DNA from: Bradyrhizobium forestalis
GTDB taxonomy: Bacteria > Pseudomonadota > Alphaproteobacteria > Rhizobiales > Xanthobacteraceae
Direction of reading: 5' to 3'
Assembly: GCF_002795245.1 (NCBI RefSeq)
Contig: NZ_PGVG01000021.1
Coordinates: forward strand, 61,320-125,319
Length of the DNA stretch: 64,000 nt
The notes under the pieces were generated by a model, which was given only the letters and a program-made list of their open reading frames with translations, was not told the origin of the DNA and did no database searches. This document shows, piece by piece, positions 35,463 to 43,948 of the stretch. The stretch's first letter is position 1. Each line of letters opens with the position of its first letter. The translations under genes and the position numbers were made by a program.

Positions 35463-36210
35463 GACCGGCTCCCAGATAGGCTTCCTTGACGCGCTCGTCC
35501 TTGGTGAGCTCGGAGTAATGGCCCTGCGCGAGCACCTGCCCGCGCGTCAGCACGGTGATGATGTCGGAGAGGTTGGCCACGACGCTCAAATTATGCTCGA
35601 CCATCAGGATGGTATATTTCGCGGAGATGCGCTTGATCAGCGCCGCGATCTTGTCGATGTCCTCGTGGCCCATGCCGGCCATCGGCTCGTCGAGCAGCAT
35701 CATCTCTGGGTCGAGCGCGAGCGTGGTTGCGATCTCGAGTGCACGCTTGCGCCCGTAGGGCATCTCGACCGCAGGCGTGTTGGCAAACTCGCTGAGGCCG
35801 ACATCGTTGAGCAGCTCCCGCGCACGATCGTTGAAGCGGTTCAGCACGGATTTGGAGCGCCAGAAATCGAACGAAGAGCCGTGCTGGCGCTGAAGCGCGA
35901 CGCGGACGTTCTCCAGCGCGGTGAGATGCGGAAACACCGCCGAGATCTGGAACGAACGCACAAGACCCATGCGGGCCACATCCGCCGGCGCCATCGCCGT
36001 GATGTCCTGCCCCTTGTACAGGATCTTTCCGGCAGACGGTTTGAGGAACTTGGTCAAAAGATTGAAGCAGGTCGTCTTGCCGGCCCCGTTCGGGCCGATC
36101 AACGCGTGAATGCTCCCACGGCGAACCTTGAGCGCAACGTCGCGGACCGCGAAGAAGCCCGCGAACTCCTTGGTCAAGCCTTCCGTTTCGAGAATGAACT
36201 CATCGGCCAA
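35455..36210 (-). CDS. livG: branched-chain amino-acid ABC transporter ATP-binding protein LivG
   Basis: 251 residues from a TTG at 36210, preceded by AGGGGGAAA 7 bases away; an upstream ATG at 36264 would add 18 residues not typical of LivG. Walker A is GPNGAGKTTCFNLLTKF; then comes MGLVRSFQISAVFPHLTALENV (seen as LVRSFQISAVFPHLTALENV), with the LivG long insertion and Walker B MLLDEPMAGMGHED. The usual LSGGE signature is replaced by PYGRKRALEIATTLA, as in LivG proteins. First gene of the five-gene operon. Confidence 0.93.
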   Translation of the reverse strand: MADEFILETEGLTKEFAGFFAVRDVALKVRRGSIHALIGPNGAGKTTCFNLLTKFLKPSAGKILYKGQDITAMAPADVARMGLVRSFQISAVFPHLTALENVRVALQRQHGSSFDFWRSKSVLNRFNDRARELLNDVGLSEFANTPAVEMPYGRKRALEIATTLALDPEMMLLDEPMAGMGHEDIDKIAALIKRISAKYTILMVEHNLSVVANLSDIITVLTRGQVLAQGHYSELTKDERVKEAYLGAGHA

Positions 36211-36533
36211 ACAGATTTCCCCCTGCCCGCGCCACGCGCGTGGCTGTCCTTGTTGCTTCGGCATTCCGGAGGTCTTGGAGCCTATCCTTGGAGCCCATCC
36301 GGAACGCCGCCTCCGGGCGCGGAATATGCCGGAGGTGACGGGGGTTAGGCAAGGCGGAAAGCTGAGCAGATCAGGCCTCCGGCTGGGATACGAATGCTCC
36401 CTTAGTCGGAGGCGTTTTGATGTCGTGCCTGCCCGGCCTCCCGGTTCGCAAAAGCACCGGTCATCAAGTCGTCGTTAACGGTCTTTCGTCCCGCGCGCCA
36501 GCCTTCATCAAAAATTTTCCCGCAAGCGGGATC

Positions 36534-37214
36534 ATGCGCGCGTCTTCACGTGCGGAGAATATTGCTTTGGATTTTGCAAGCGCCGCTCCCTCCGTCGTCA
36601 AGTCGATCCGGCAACGCGATCTCCTGAACACGTGGCTGCGACTTTTTGCGCGCCGGCAGATCGCGCCGGCGATCTGGGAGTATCAGCCAGCGCGACTCGA
36701 GGAGGAGCTGTCGGATCTCATCTATTATACGGTGGAGTTTTCGACGCCGACGCCGCGCCTCATCATCCAGAGCGAAGGCACGCGAATCTCGCGTGCCTAT
36801 GGACATACCGGCAAGGGCGCTCCGCTCGATGACTATGTCGGACCGCGGCTCGCTCCATTCGTGATACCGATCTATCATGAATGCGTGGCGCGCGGGCTGC
36901 CCGTCTACAGCGTGGCCGACGTCGAGGACATCTACGGACGCATCGTCGCCTATGAACGGCTGCTGCTGCCGTTCCAGACCGACGGCAAGGTCTGTCACGT
37001 CATCGCCTCGGTCAAGACGTTCTGCGAGGACGGCGGCTTCGAGATCAAGAATCTGATGCGCGGAAATGACGCGCTGCCGCGTCCAAAGATGCGCGCTGTG
37101 ATCGATCGCGAGCTGTTTCATCGCGCCCCCGGCCGCATCGCGGCCGCCGAGGTGGTCGAGTTCTCCGACCAGCCTGGTCCCGGCATCGCCACCGAGATCA
37201 TCGAGCTGAACTAA
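36534..37214 (+). CDS. PAS-like domain protein, hypothetical
   Basis: 226 residues from ATG 36534; a frame open to 36417 offers other starts, and no strong ribosome binding site decides. Residues about 23-190 resemble the PAS_5-type domain common in rhizobia: TWLRLFARRQIAPAIWEYQP, then LIIQSEGTRISRAYG, and IVAYERLLLPFQTDGKVCHV. These proteins lack an obvious output domain and their role is unknown. Stop codon overlaps the stem of the type F repeat. Not in an operon; the upstream livG is divergent. Confidence 0.75.
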   Translation: MRASSRAENIALDFASAAPSVVKSIRQRDLLNTWLRLFARRQIAPAIWEYQPARLEEELSDLIYYTVEFSTPTPRLIIQSEGTRISRAYGHTGKGAPLDDYVGPRLAPFVIPIYHECVARGLPVYSVADVEDIYGRIVAYERLLLPFQTDGKVCHVIASVKTFCEDGGFEIKNLMRGNDALPRPKMRAVIDRELFHRAPGRIAAAEVVEFSDQPGPGIATEIIELN

Positions 37215-37310
37215 AGCGCGATGAGATTTGGAGGAATCATCATCGCGCTTTAGATTGTTGTTTACGCATGATCTTTCCGGAAAACCGCTTCGCACTTTTC
37301 CGGATCATGC
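37211..37310. repeat. double-palindrome intergenic element (type F)
   Basis: Hairpin 1: CTAAAGCGCGATGA (37211-37224) with TCATCGCGCTTTAG (37240-37253), 14 perfect pairs, overlapping the stop codon of the PAS gene. Hairpin 2: GCATGATC with CCGGAAAA on the left arm and TTTTCCGGATCATGC on the right (37266-37310), loop CCGCTTCGCAC. This GATCATGC/CCGGAAAA element is a frequent intergenic repeat in Bradyrhizobium and Rhodopseudomonas by my recollection. It lies between convergent genes and may end transcripts from both sides. Confidence 0.8.
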
Positions 37311-37318
37311 TTTGGCAG

Positions 37319-37678
37319 TCAGCGCGCTTTGCCACCGACCTCCTTGGCATAGATATCCGGCTTGAAGCCGACCAGCAGCTTGTTGCCGATTTCCAGCACC
37401 GGCCGCTTGATCATCGATGGTTGCGCTAGCATCAATGCCAACGCCTTCTTCTCGCTGAGGCCCTCTTTGTCGGAGTCGGGCAGCTTCTTGAAGGTCGTGC
37501 CGGCGCGATTGAGCAGCGTCTCCCAGCCGACCTTGTCGCTCCACTTCTGGAGCCGGTCCTTCTCCACGCCCGCCGCCTTGTAGTCGTGAAACTCGTAAGC
37601 CACGCCATGGGCATCGAGCCAGGCGCGGGCCTTCTTCATGGTGTCGCAGTTCTTGATGCCGTAGATGATGGTGGGCAA
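37319..37678 (-). CDS. ArsC/Spx-like (YffB-type) thioredoxin-fold protein
   Basis: 119 residues, starting IIYGIKNCDTMKKARAWL, with the single Cys of the ArsC/Spx family (Cys11) and the conserved KRPVLEIGNKLLVGF in place of the arsenate reductase Arg-Pro segment. YffB-type proteins probably use glutathione or reduce an unknown thiol substrate; arsenate reductase activity is not expected for the group. The next gene, csaA, is divergent with 104 bases between starts. Confidence 0.88.
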   Translation of the reverse strand: MPTIIYGIKNCDTMKKARAWLDAHGVAYEFHDYKAAGVEKDRLQKWSDKVGWETLLNRAGTTFKKLPDSDKEGLSEKKALALMLAQPSMIKRPVLEIGNKLLVGFKPDIYAKEVGGKAR

Positions 37679-37782
37679 GGCGTTCCTCGCGCATGGCGTA
37701 TCGTGATGTGCGTGGCGTTGTACGAAACTCCGGTTCGCGCGACAATATTGCGGACGACGCCACCCCTCCGAACGGACATCCC

Positions 37783-38154
37783 ATGCACGTCACCCACGAT
37801 CCCGCAGCGGCCGCCTCACCGACCATCGACTTCGACAGCTTCCTCGCGGTCGATATCCGTGTCGGCACCATCGTCGATGCAAAACCGTTCCCGGAGGCGC
37901 GCAAGCCGGCCTTTCGGCTGTGGATCGATTTCGGCCCCGCGATCGGCGTGCGCAGGAGCTCGGCGCAGATCACTGAAAACCACCCACTCGATGCCCTCGT
38001 GGGGCAACAGGTCGCGGCCGTCGTCAATTTTCCGCCGCGCCAGATCGGCCCAGTCGTCTCCGAGGTGCTGACGCTCGGCTTCCCGGATGCGAACGGCAAG
38101 GTCGTGCTGGTGCAGCCGAGCAGGCCCGTGCCGAACGGCGGACGGCTGTTCTAG
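37783..38154 (+). CDS. csaA: tRNA-binding protein CsaA-like (EMAP/Arc1p OB-fold)
   Basis: 123 residues from ATG 37783. After a short variable N-terminus comes the tRNA-binding OB-fold: FLAVDIRVGTIVDAKPFPEARKPA (seen as DIRVGTIVDAKPFPEARK), then RRSSAQITENHPLDALVGQQV and the end VLVQPSRPVPNGGRL. Bacillus CsaA is a small chaperone with tRNA-binding capacity. Convergent with the GST gene, stops 2 bases apart. Confidence 0.9.
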   Translation: MHVTHDPAAAASPTIDFDSFLAVDIRVGTIVDAKPFPEARKPAFRLWIDFGPAIGVRRSSAQITENHPLDALVGQQVAAVVNFPPRQIGPVVSEVLTLGFPDANGKVVLVQPSRPVPNGGRLF

Positions 38155-38156
38155 GA

Positions 38157-38861
38157 TTACGGCCGCTTCGGAATGTTCAGCCCGCGCTGCACCGCCGGAC
38201 GCGCCAGCCCGCGTTCAAGCCAGCCGCCGACCGCCTTGAACCGGCCGAACTCCACAAGATCGCCCGCGCCGTAGAAGCCGATGAGATTGCGCACCCAGCC
38301 CAGCATCGAGATGTCGGCGATGGTGTAGTCGTCATCCATGAACCATTGCCGGGTGGCCAGATGCGTCTCCATCACGCCGAGCAATCGCTTTGACTCGCCC
38401 ACGTAGCGCTCCAGCGGCCGCTTGTCCTCGAAATCCTTGCCGGCGAACTTGTGGAAGAAGCCGACCTGGCCGAACATCGGCCCGATGCCGCCCATCTGGA
38501 AATGCAGCCACTGGATGGCCTGGTAGCGCCGCGCGGCATCCTGCGGCAGCAGCTTGCCGGTCTTCTCCGCGAGGTACTGCAGGATCGCCCCGGACTCGAA
38601 CAGCGGCAGCGGCCTGCCGCCGGGACCGTTGGGATCGAGGATCGCTGGGATCTTGCCATTCGGATTGAGCGAGAGGAATTCCGGTGCCTTCTGATCGTCC
38701 TTTCCGAAGTCCACCAGGTGCACTTCGTAGGGCAATCCAATCTCCTCCAGCATGATCGAGACCTTGACGCCGTTTGGCGTGGGCAAGGAATAAAGCTGAA
38801 TCAGTTCGGGATGTTTTGCCGGCCAACGCTTGGTGATGGGAAAGGCGGACAGATCGGGCAT
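38157..38861 (-). CDS. glutathione S-transferase (YghU/YfcG-like)
   Basis: 234 residues from ATG 38861, the second ATG of the frame, which matches the family's N-terminus. The thioredoxin-fold domain has YSLPTPNGVKVSIMLEE, with Thr/Asn in the glutathione-activating position, and LNPNGKIPAILDP; FESGAILQYLAEKTG is the Glu-Ser glutathione site. The C-terminal helical domain follows (QWLHFQMGGIGPMFGQ). This is the Nu-class (YghU/YfcG) disulfide-bond oxidoreductase pattern. Cytoplasmic, stress-related by family. Confidence 0.92.
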   Translation of the reverse strand: MPDLSAFPITKRWPAKHPELIQLYSLPTPNGVKVSIMLEEIGLPYEVHLVDFGKDDQKAPEFLSLNPNGKIPAILDPNGPGGRPLPLFESGAILQYLAEKTGKLLPQDAARRYQAIQWLHFQMGGIGPMFGQVGFFHKFAGKDFEDKRPLERYVGESKRLLGVMETHLATRQWFMDDDYTIADISMLGWVRNLIGFYGAGDLVEFGRFKAVGGWLERGLARPAVQRGLNIPKRP

Positions 38862-38962
38862 CGGCACTCCGGCTGCATTCGCGAGGATGCCGCCCAATCT
38901 AGGCGAACCGGCGCACGGCGCAAGGTCAACACTCAGCCCGGAATGTCGCGCAAAACGGCTGG

Positions 38963-39106
38963 CTATGGCGGCAACGTCGCGGCCGCGATCGGAGTCCTGA
39001 TCTCATGTTGCAGACGATAGGCGATGAACCATCGACCTTCGATCAGCAGCGTGACCGTAAAGAAAATCGCAAGCATCGCAGTCGCCCATTGGCGAACATC
39101 ATACAT
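38963..39106 (-). CDS. small membrane protein (47 aa), hypothetical
   Basis: ATG at 39106 to TAG at 38963. The middle (WATAMLAIFFTVTLLIEGRW) is a single TM helix with a basic C-terminal region (YRLQHEIRT). A weak GGAGGG lies about 17 bases upstream, too far to be decisive. It stands alone between the GST gene and a small + strand gene. May be spurious. Confidence 0.35.
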   Translation of the reverse strand: MYDVRQWATAMLAIFFTVTLLIEGRWFIAYRLQHEIRTPIAAATLPP

Positions 39107-39259
39107 GACATTTCGTCCCACAGCACCCTCCGGTCTAAACGTCGGCTCCGGCACCGTGTTCCGAGTTTGCGTGAAATATTGCCGATTTTTCCCGCCGCTC
39201 CGGACGAGGCCTACACCTACTTCACAGGGACCATTGGCCGTGCTGCGCGTTGTCGCGGC

Positions 39260-39472
39260 ATGAACATCGAGAAGCGTGCCCTGCTCGATCACGCTGAACG
39301 CTGTCGCCGCGTCGCGAACGATCTCGATCATGGCGAAGCCGCGCAGCGGTTGCGAGCGATGGCCGACGAGTATGAAGCGAGAGCAACAAGGCTGGAGGAC
39401 GACGGCGTCTCCTCGACCCCGGGTCGCATTAGTCGCTGCCAACTCGAAGGCACAGGCGATCGGGAGGGCTGA
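39260..39472 (+). CDS. small hypothetical protein (70 aa)
   Basis: Amphipathic helical protein: ALLDHAERCRRVANDL then HGEAAQRLRAMADEYEARAT. Rhizobial genomes contain many small proteins of this plan (a helix with RCR/RRLA, then LRALADEYEARA), of unknown function. ATG at 39260; no strong ribosome binding site. The C-terminal 20 residues look unstructured. It converges with the DUF429 gene, stops 6 bases apart. Confidence 0.7.
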   Translation: MNIEKRALLDHAERCRRVANDLDHGEAAQRLRAMADEYEARATRLEDDGVSSTPGRISRCQLEGTGDREG

Positions 39473-39478
39473 TCGGCC

Positions 39479-40144
39479 TCAAAAATTGATCTCCATCCGC
39501 AATCCGCGCGGGTCGATCTCCTCCCCGCCGACACGCTGCGTGCTGTCGCGTGCCGCAATCGCGCAGGCGCAGGCATCGATGAGATCGTCGCGGCCGATGC
39601 CTGTGCCGTGACGCTGCGTCAGCCATTTCGGCAGACGCGTGAAACCGCCCTGCTCCAGCAGCGCAATGCGCTGCTGGAGACCGTGCGCCGACGTCTTCTT
39701 TGCGAGACGGACTCGCCCTGCGAGATTCCAGAAGATCAACTCCGGATGTGCTTCGCCGATCACCGCCTGCCGCATTGGCGTCATGACGTCGTCGACCTCT
39801 CTCATCTTGCCCCTGATGTTCCAGAGCTGCGCCGACACTCCCCTGCCCTTGCCCTCGTGCTCCCAGTAATGGCGATTCGCCGCAGCCATGTCCGGGAACG
39901 CCCAGAGGTCGCGGCGCGCGCCGAGAAACACGGCAGGCCCGATCAGTTCACGCGCCCGCAGATCGCAAGTGCGATAGCCGCTCGCCTTCAATCCGATCGG
40001 CATGTCGATCATCGCACGCGCATGCGGCATCGCGAGCAGGCGCATCAAGCCCGGTGAATAGTCGAAGCCGTGATCGCCGCGATCATTGATCCAGGCTGCG
40101 ACCCAGCCGAAGCGAAATCCGTCGAGGCCGAGATAGTTTGGCAC
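39479..40144 (-). CDS. DUF429 family protein (RNase H-like fold)
   Basis: 221 residues from a GTG at 40144 starting VPNYLGLDGFRFGWVAAWI, which begins the RNase H-like fold with Asp in LGLDG. Other family patterns: MIDMPIGLKASGYRTCDLRAR, AHPELIFWNLAG, and the C-terminal DDLIDACACAIAARD. The DUF429 family is a predicted nuclease fold; no function has been proven to my knowledge. The frame is open to 40480 but that upstream part is not family-like. Divergent from rtcB with a structured leader between. Confidence 0.88.
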   Translation of the reverse strand: MPNYLGLDGFRFGWVAAWINDRGDHGFDYSPGLMRLLAMPHARAMIDMPIGLKASGYRTCDLRARELIGPAVFLGARRDLWAFPDMAAANRHYWEHEGKGRGVSAQLWNIRGKMREVDDVMTPMRQAVIGEAHPELIFWNLAGRVRLAKKTSAHGLQQRIALLEQGGFTRLPKWLTQRHGTGIGRDDLIDACACAIAARDSTQRVGGEEIDPRGLRMEINF

Positions 40145-40343
40145 GTCGTTCGCCTGTCCCCTTGCGATTTTCACACGCGCCTCGCTTGGCACCCGCAAGT
40201 TGCGGGCGCATGTCCCGCGCCCTCGCGAGCACTTCCGTCCGCGAAAACCGTGAACCCAGTGATGAAGCACCGCTACGAAAGATCTGCGCATCTGTCGAAT
40301 GGCCTTCGGCCAGTCGATGGCGCATGCCCGGCTCATGGGAGCA
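40145..40343. other. divergent intergenic region upstream of the rtcB leader
   Basis: Between the DUF429 start and the first hairpin of the leader. It must hold promoters for both genes, but I see no clear consensus. A direct short hairpin GGCC-TTC-GGCC (about 40301-40312) is present. No gene. Confidence 0.35.
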
Positions 40344-40417
40344 ATCTTGCCTGACCGCAAGATCGACAGTCCGCTTCTCACGGACCCTCCCGAGCCTGCC
40401 GCTCCGGAGGGTTTTTT
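40344..40417 (+). ncRNA. structured leader or sRNA 3' end with intrinsic terminator before rtcB
   Basis: Three hairpins in a row: ATCTTGC-CTGACC-GCAAGAT (40344-40363), GTCCG-CTTCTCA-CGGAC (40369-40385), and ACCCTCC...GGAGGGT (40384-40412) followed by TTTTTT (40412-40417), a textbook rho-independent terminator. The second and third stems share bases 40384-40385, so they compete. The U-run precedes the rtcB ATG by 61 bases on the same strand. It may be an attenuator for rtcB or the end of an independent small RNA. Confidence 0.6.
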
Positions 40418-40478
40418 GTTACCCGCGGCACGCGCACCTTCTATGATGCGCGCGGGATGTGAAGCAGGAATCAAGACC

Positions 40479-41819
40479 ATGCGACGACCCGATCCCTACA
40501 TGGAACGCGCCCGCGAGCTCTGCCTCGCCGCCGGCGTCGATCCCGACTCGCGCGTCGGCGAAGGACGCGGTCAGCCGGCCTGGTGCCTGTACAAGGACGC
40601 CGCGCGCAAGGAGCATCTCGCCCGCGAGGCCAATACGGCGGCGGGCGAGATCGCGAACCTGCGACCGCAGGACGCCCGCTTCCAGAATGCACCGCTGAAG
40701 GTCTTCGGTCCGCACGAGGAGGCGACGATCGCGCAGATGCGCAACTGCATGGCGGTCGGCAACGTCGTATCAGGCGTGATCTGCGCCGACGGTCATCTCG
40801 GTTACGCCCAGCCGGTCGGCGGGGTCATCGCCTATGAGAAGCAGATCAGCATCTCCGGCGTCGGCTTCGACATCGGCTGCGGCAACATGGCGGCAAAGCT
40901 CGACACCCGCTTCGACGACATTGCGGAGATCGCTCCGACGATCATCCGCGACGTCGCCAAGGTGATCTCGTTCGGCGTCGGCCGTGCCAACGCGGAACGG
41001 GCCGAACACGAACTGTTCGACGACGGCGACGCCTGGCGCGAAAGCGACATGGAGGACTACCGTCGGAAGGCGATGAGCCAGCTCGGCACGGTCGGATCGG
41101 GCAACCACTATGTCGACCTCATGCGCGACGAGGAAGGCTTCGTCTGGATCGGCGTCCATTTCGGAAGCCGGGGTCTCGGGCACACCTCTGCGACGCGCTA
41201 CCTCAAGGCTGCCGGCGGCAAGGACGGCATGAACGTCCCGCCCGCCGTGGTCGACGAGGATTCCGAGCTCGGCCGCCGCTACATCGCGGCGATGCAGCTC
41301 GCCGGGCGTTACGCCTATGCGGGCCGCGAGTGGGTCGTGGAACGCGTCCGCCGGATCATCGGCGGCAGCGTGACCGAGACGGTGCACAACCACCACAACT
41401 ATGCCTGGCGTGAGACCCACGACGGCAAGGATTTGTGGGTGGTGCGCAAGGGCGCGACACCGGCGTTTCCCGGCCAGAAGGGATTCGTCGGCGGCTCCAT
41501 GGGCGACGACGCCGTCATTCTCGAGGGCGTCGACAGTCCGGAGGCCAAGGCTTCGCTCTACTCGACCGTGCACGGCGCCGGCCGCCTGTTCGGACGAAGG
41601 GAAGCGAAGCGGCGTTTCTCGCGCGACGAGATGGACCGCTGGCTGAGCGAGCGCGGCGTCACCTTGATCGGTGCCGACCTCGACGAAAGCCCGATGGCCT
41701 ATCGCCGACTGCCCGACGTGCTGGCGCAGCACGCCGGCACCGTGCGGGTGCTGCGCACGCTGCGGCCGTTCGCCGTCGCCATGGCCGGCGAAGGTGAGTT
41801 CGATCCGTGGAAGGACTGA
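40479..41819 (+). CDS. rtcB: RtcB family RNA-splicing ligase
   Basis: 446 residues from ATG 40479, with AGGAA upstream. RtcB joins 3'-phosphate (or 2',3'-cyclic phosphate) RNA ends to 5'-OH using GTP and Mn2+. The family's residues are visible: VICADGHLGYAQPVGGVIAY, VGFDIGCGNMAAK with the metal Cys, GTVGSGNHYVDL, VHFGSRGLGH, a histidine cluster VHNHHNYAWRE, GSMGDDAVILEG, and HGAGRLFGRREAKR with the guanylylated His. No rtcA or rtcR is adjacent, so the E. coli sigma-54 control is absent. A terminator-bearing leader precedes it. Confidence 0.93.
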   Translation: MRRPDPYMERARELCLAAGVDPDSRVGEGRGQPAWCLYKDAARKEHLAREANTAAGEIANLRPQDARFQNAPLKVFGPHEEATIAQMRNCMAVGNVVSGVICADGHLGYAQPVGGVIAYEKQISISGVGFDIGCGNMAAKLDTRFDDIAEIAPTIIRDVAKVISFGVGRANAERAEHELFDDGDAWRESDMEDYRRKAMSQLGTVGSGNHYVDLMRDEEGFVWIGVHFGSRGLGHTSATRYLKAAGGKDGMNVPPAVVDEDSELGRRYIAAMQLAGRYAYAGREWVVERVRRIIGGSVTETVHNHHNYAWRETHDGKDLWVVRKGATPAFPGQKGFVGGSMGDDAVILEGVDSPEAKASLYSTVHGAGRLFGRREAKRRFSRDEMDRWLSERGVTLIGADLDESPMAYRRLPDVLAQHAGTVRVLRTLRPFAVAMAGEGEFDPWKD

Positions 41820-41872
41820 CCCGAATTGCAGGCGGGAGGCCAAGCCTCTCGCCTGCATCTTCTATGCGTCCC

Positions 41873-42394
41873 TCATCTCGTCAGATATTCCCGCATCAAT
41901 GCGCGGGCGCGATGCAGCCGCGCCTTCACGGTCTGCCTGGTCGCGCCGAGTGCGGCAGCAATCTCATCGATCGTCATCTCCTTGACGTCGCGCATCAGCG
42001 CGACATCGCGGTAGTGCGGCGGCAGCGCCTCGAAGGCCGCCGCCACATCGAGCCGCAAATCTGCCTCAGGACGCAACAGCAGTGCGGCTTCCGCCTCACT
42101 CGCATCGACAGCCGCCACAAGGCCGGCCCGGCGCGCAAGCCGCAGGCACTCGCGGCGGACCACGCTGAACAGCCATGCCGAAAATGCCAGCAGCGAACGG
42201 ATCGTGCCGACATGGCGGAACAGGATCCACAACGCCTCCTGCGTTGCATCCTCGGCATCCGCCGAGCTGCGGCAGGTCGCACGCGCGTAACGACGGATAT
42301 CCGGCTGCGCTGTCTCGAGCAGCCGCGCGATCGCCTGGGGATCGCCGAGCCGCGCGGCCTCGAACAGGTTCGGCGAGATCGCAGCTGCGCTCAC
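41873..42394 (-). CDS. ECF-type RNA polymerase sigma factor
   Basis: 173 residues from GTG 42394, which overlaps the stop of the upstream DUF2892 gene by 4 bases (GTGA). Region 2 covers about 10-80 (RRYARATCRSSADAEDATQE, LLAFSAWLFSVVRRECL), and region 4 covers 120-170 with the HTH DVKEMTIDEIAAALGATRQT and VKARLHRARALMREYL. ECF factors usually pair with an anti-sigma factor; the only coupled gene here encodes a 69-residue two-helix membrane protein. Confidence 0.92.
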   Translation of the reverse strand: MSAAAISPNLFEAARLGDPQAIARLLETAQPDIRRYARATCRSSADAEDATQEALWILFRHVGTIRSLLAFSAWLFSVVRRECLRLARRAGLVAAVDASEAEAALLLRPEADLRLDVAAAFEALPPHYRDVALMRDVKEMTIDEIAAALGATRQTVKARLHRARALMREYLTR

Positions 42395-42600
42395 GACATG
42401 TCCCCTCGCCCGATCCCTGCCATTGCGCACATCGGACAATAGCCCACAAGGCCCGTCAGCGCGAAGCCGGCACCGCCGAGTGCGACCAGCCACGCCACAG
42501 TACCAGCGAGATAGATAAGGGCCGCGCCCGCCACCGCCGCGCCCAAGGCGATCCGCATCGCCTGGTGCAGGCCGCCGATATTCTTCCTGTAAAATGCCAT
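42391..42600 (-). CDS. DUF2892 small membrane protein
   Basis: 69 residues from ATG 42600, with GGAGGATGCG upstream. It starts MAFYRKNIGGLHQAMRIALG and has two hydrophobic helices (AAVAGAALIYLAGTVAWL and VALGGAGFALTGLVGYC), with a CPMC motif after the second. DUF2892 proteins are small YgaP-tail-like membrane proteins. It is coupled to the ECF sigma gene by a 4-base overlap; the CPMC pair makes a redox or metal role possible, which is speculation. Confidence 0.9.
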   Translation of the reverse strand: MAFYRKNIGGLHQAMRIALGAAVAGAALIYLAGTVAWLVALGGAGFALTGLVGYCPMCAMAGIGRGDMS

Positions 42601-42694
42601 CGCATCCTCCGAGATGAGCCGAGGCTGAATGCCTCGACCATCAAGAGGACGCGCTGGCCGAAAAGGATTCGCGGGCGCGTGCAATTTTTGCCGG

Positions 42695-43879
42695 TCAGCC
42701 CCCGACCGCCTGATAGGCCAGGCGCTTGAACTCGAAGAAAAACGGATTCCAGAAGCCCATGTAACGCTGGGTCATCAGCACGCCGGCGGTATTGGCCTCG
42801 GGGCAGATCCACCAATGGGTGCCGGCAAGGCCGCCCCACTGGAATTCGCCGGTCGAATTCGGGGGATCGAAGGGCGTCGGGGCGAAGGTGATGGCACCGC
42901 CGAGGCCAAAGCCCTTGCCGGGGATCGGGCCGAGATTGGCAAAGCGGATGGTCTGGCCCGCAGGCAGCTGGTTCGTCATCATCTGCCGCAGCGTCTCCGG
43001 CTTCAGCAGCGCATCAGAACCGGGCAGCAGGGCGCGCACCAGCGCGAGCATGTCCGGCAGGGTCGAGACCAGCCCGCCGCCGCCCGAGAGCCGCGGCAGC
43101 GGCCGCCGATAGGCCTGCGGATAAGGCAGGTGGTCGGCACGCGTGAGACCCGGCTTCATCGGGTCGAGCACATCCGCGCCGTTGTAGAGCGCGACCAGCC
43201 TGCCCTGCTCTGCTTCCGGTACGGAGAAGCCGGTATCGGTCATTTCGAGCGGATCGAAGATGCGCGCCTTGAGGAAGCCATCGAGCCGCTGGCCGGAGAC
43301 AACCTCGACGATCCGGCCGAGCACGTCGGTCGCCACCGAATATTCCCAGGCCGCACCAGGGTGATAGGACAGCGGCAGATCAGCCAGCCTGTCGATCAGA
43401 TCAGTGAGCGGCGTCAGCGGATTGAGGATACGTGCCTCGTTGTACCCTTTGAACAACACCGTGCCGGGATCGAAGATGCCGTAGCTGAGACCGGATGTGT
43501 GGGTCAGAAGCTGCCGGATCGTGATCTGGCCTCTTGCGGGCTCGACATCCGCCAAGCTCGTCGCCCCCTGCTTCAGCACCTTGCGATTGCCGAACTGTGG
43601 CAGGAACTTCTCGATCGTATCATCGAGCCCGATCCAGCCTTCCTCGACCAGCAGCATGATCGCGCAAGTCACGAAGATCTTGGTGTTGGAAAACGCACGG
43701 AAGATGTGGTCGGGCTGAAGCGTCGTTTTCGCCTCGCGGTCGGCAAAGCCGACGCATTGCTGGTCGACCACCTCGCGTCCACGCAGCACCGCCCAGGACG
43801 CACCGGGAATGATCTCCTGATCGACGTAACGCTGCATCGCCGTCCGCACGGCGGAAAAATCTGTCGTTCTGGCGTCCAT
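42695..43879 (-). CDS. beta-lactamase-fold serine hydrolase (EstB-like)
   Basis: 394 residues without a signal peptide. The SxxK catalytic motif is SNTK (64-67). The second motif is YSV in WEYSVATDVLG, so the usual YxN has lost its Asn, which points to an esterase-type member rather than a beta-lactamase. The C-terminal motif region holds WGGLAGTHWW, in place of KTG. Cytoplasmic; substrate unknown. Confidence 0.9.
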   Translation of the reverse strand: MDARTTDFSAVRTAMQRYVDQEIIPGASWAVLRGREVVDQQCVGFADREAKTTLQPDHIFRAFSNTKIFVTCAIMLLVEEGWIGLDDTIEKFLPQFGNRKVLKQGATSLADVEPARGQITIRQLLTHTSGLSYGIFDPGTVLFKGYNEARILNPLTPLTDLIDRLADLPLSYHPGAAWEYSVATDVLGRIVEVVSGQRLDGFLKARIFDPLEMTDTGFSVPEAEQGRLVALYNGADVLDPMKPGLTRADHLPYPQAYRRPLPRLSGGGGLVSTLPDMLALVRALLPGSDALLKPETLRQMMTNQLPAGQTIRFANLGPIPGKGFGLGGAITFAPTPFDPPNSTGEFQWGGLAGTHWWICPEANTAGVLMTQRYMGFWNPFFFEFKRLAYQAVGG

Positions 43880-43948
43880 GTGTTTCCCCCAATTCTGATT
43901 GGGATCGATATAGCGCGATTTCCTGGGATAGGAAGCCTGCCGCGCAGC

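Noticed and set aside
38963..39442. 159-codon minus-strand frame after the GST gene
   Set aside because: Covers the 70-codon + strand gene and has no motif; only its last 47 codons from the ATG at 39106 look like a membrane protein and are reported separately at low confidence.
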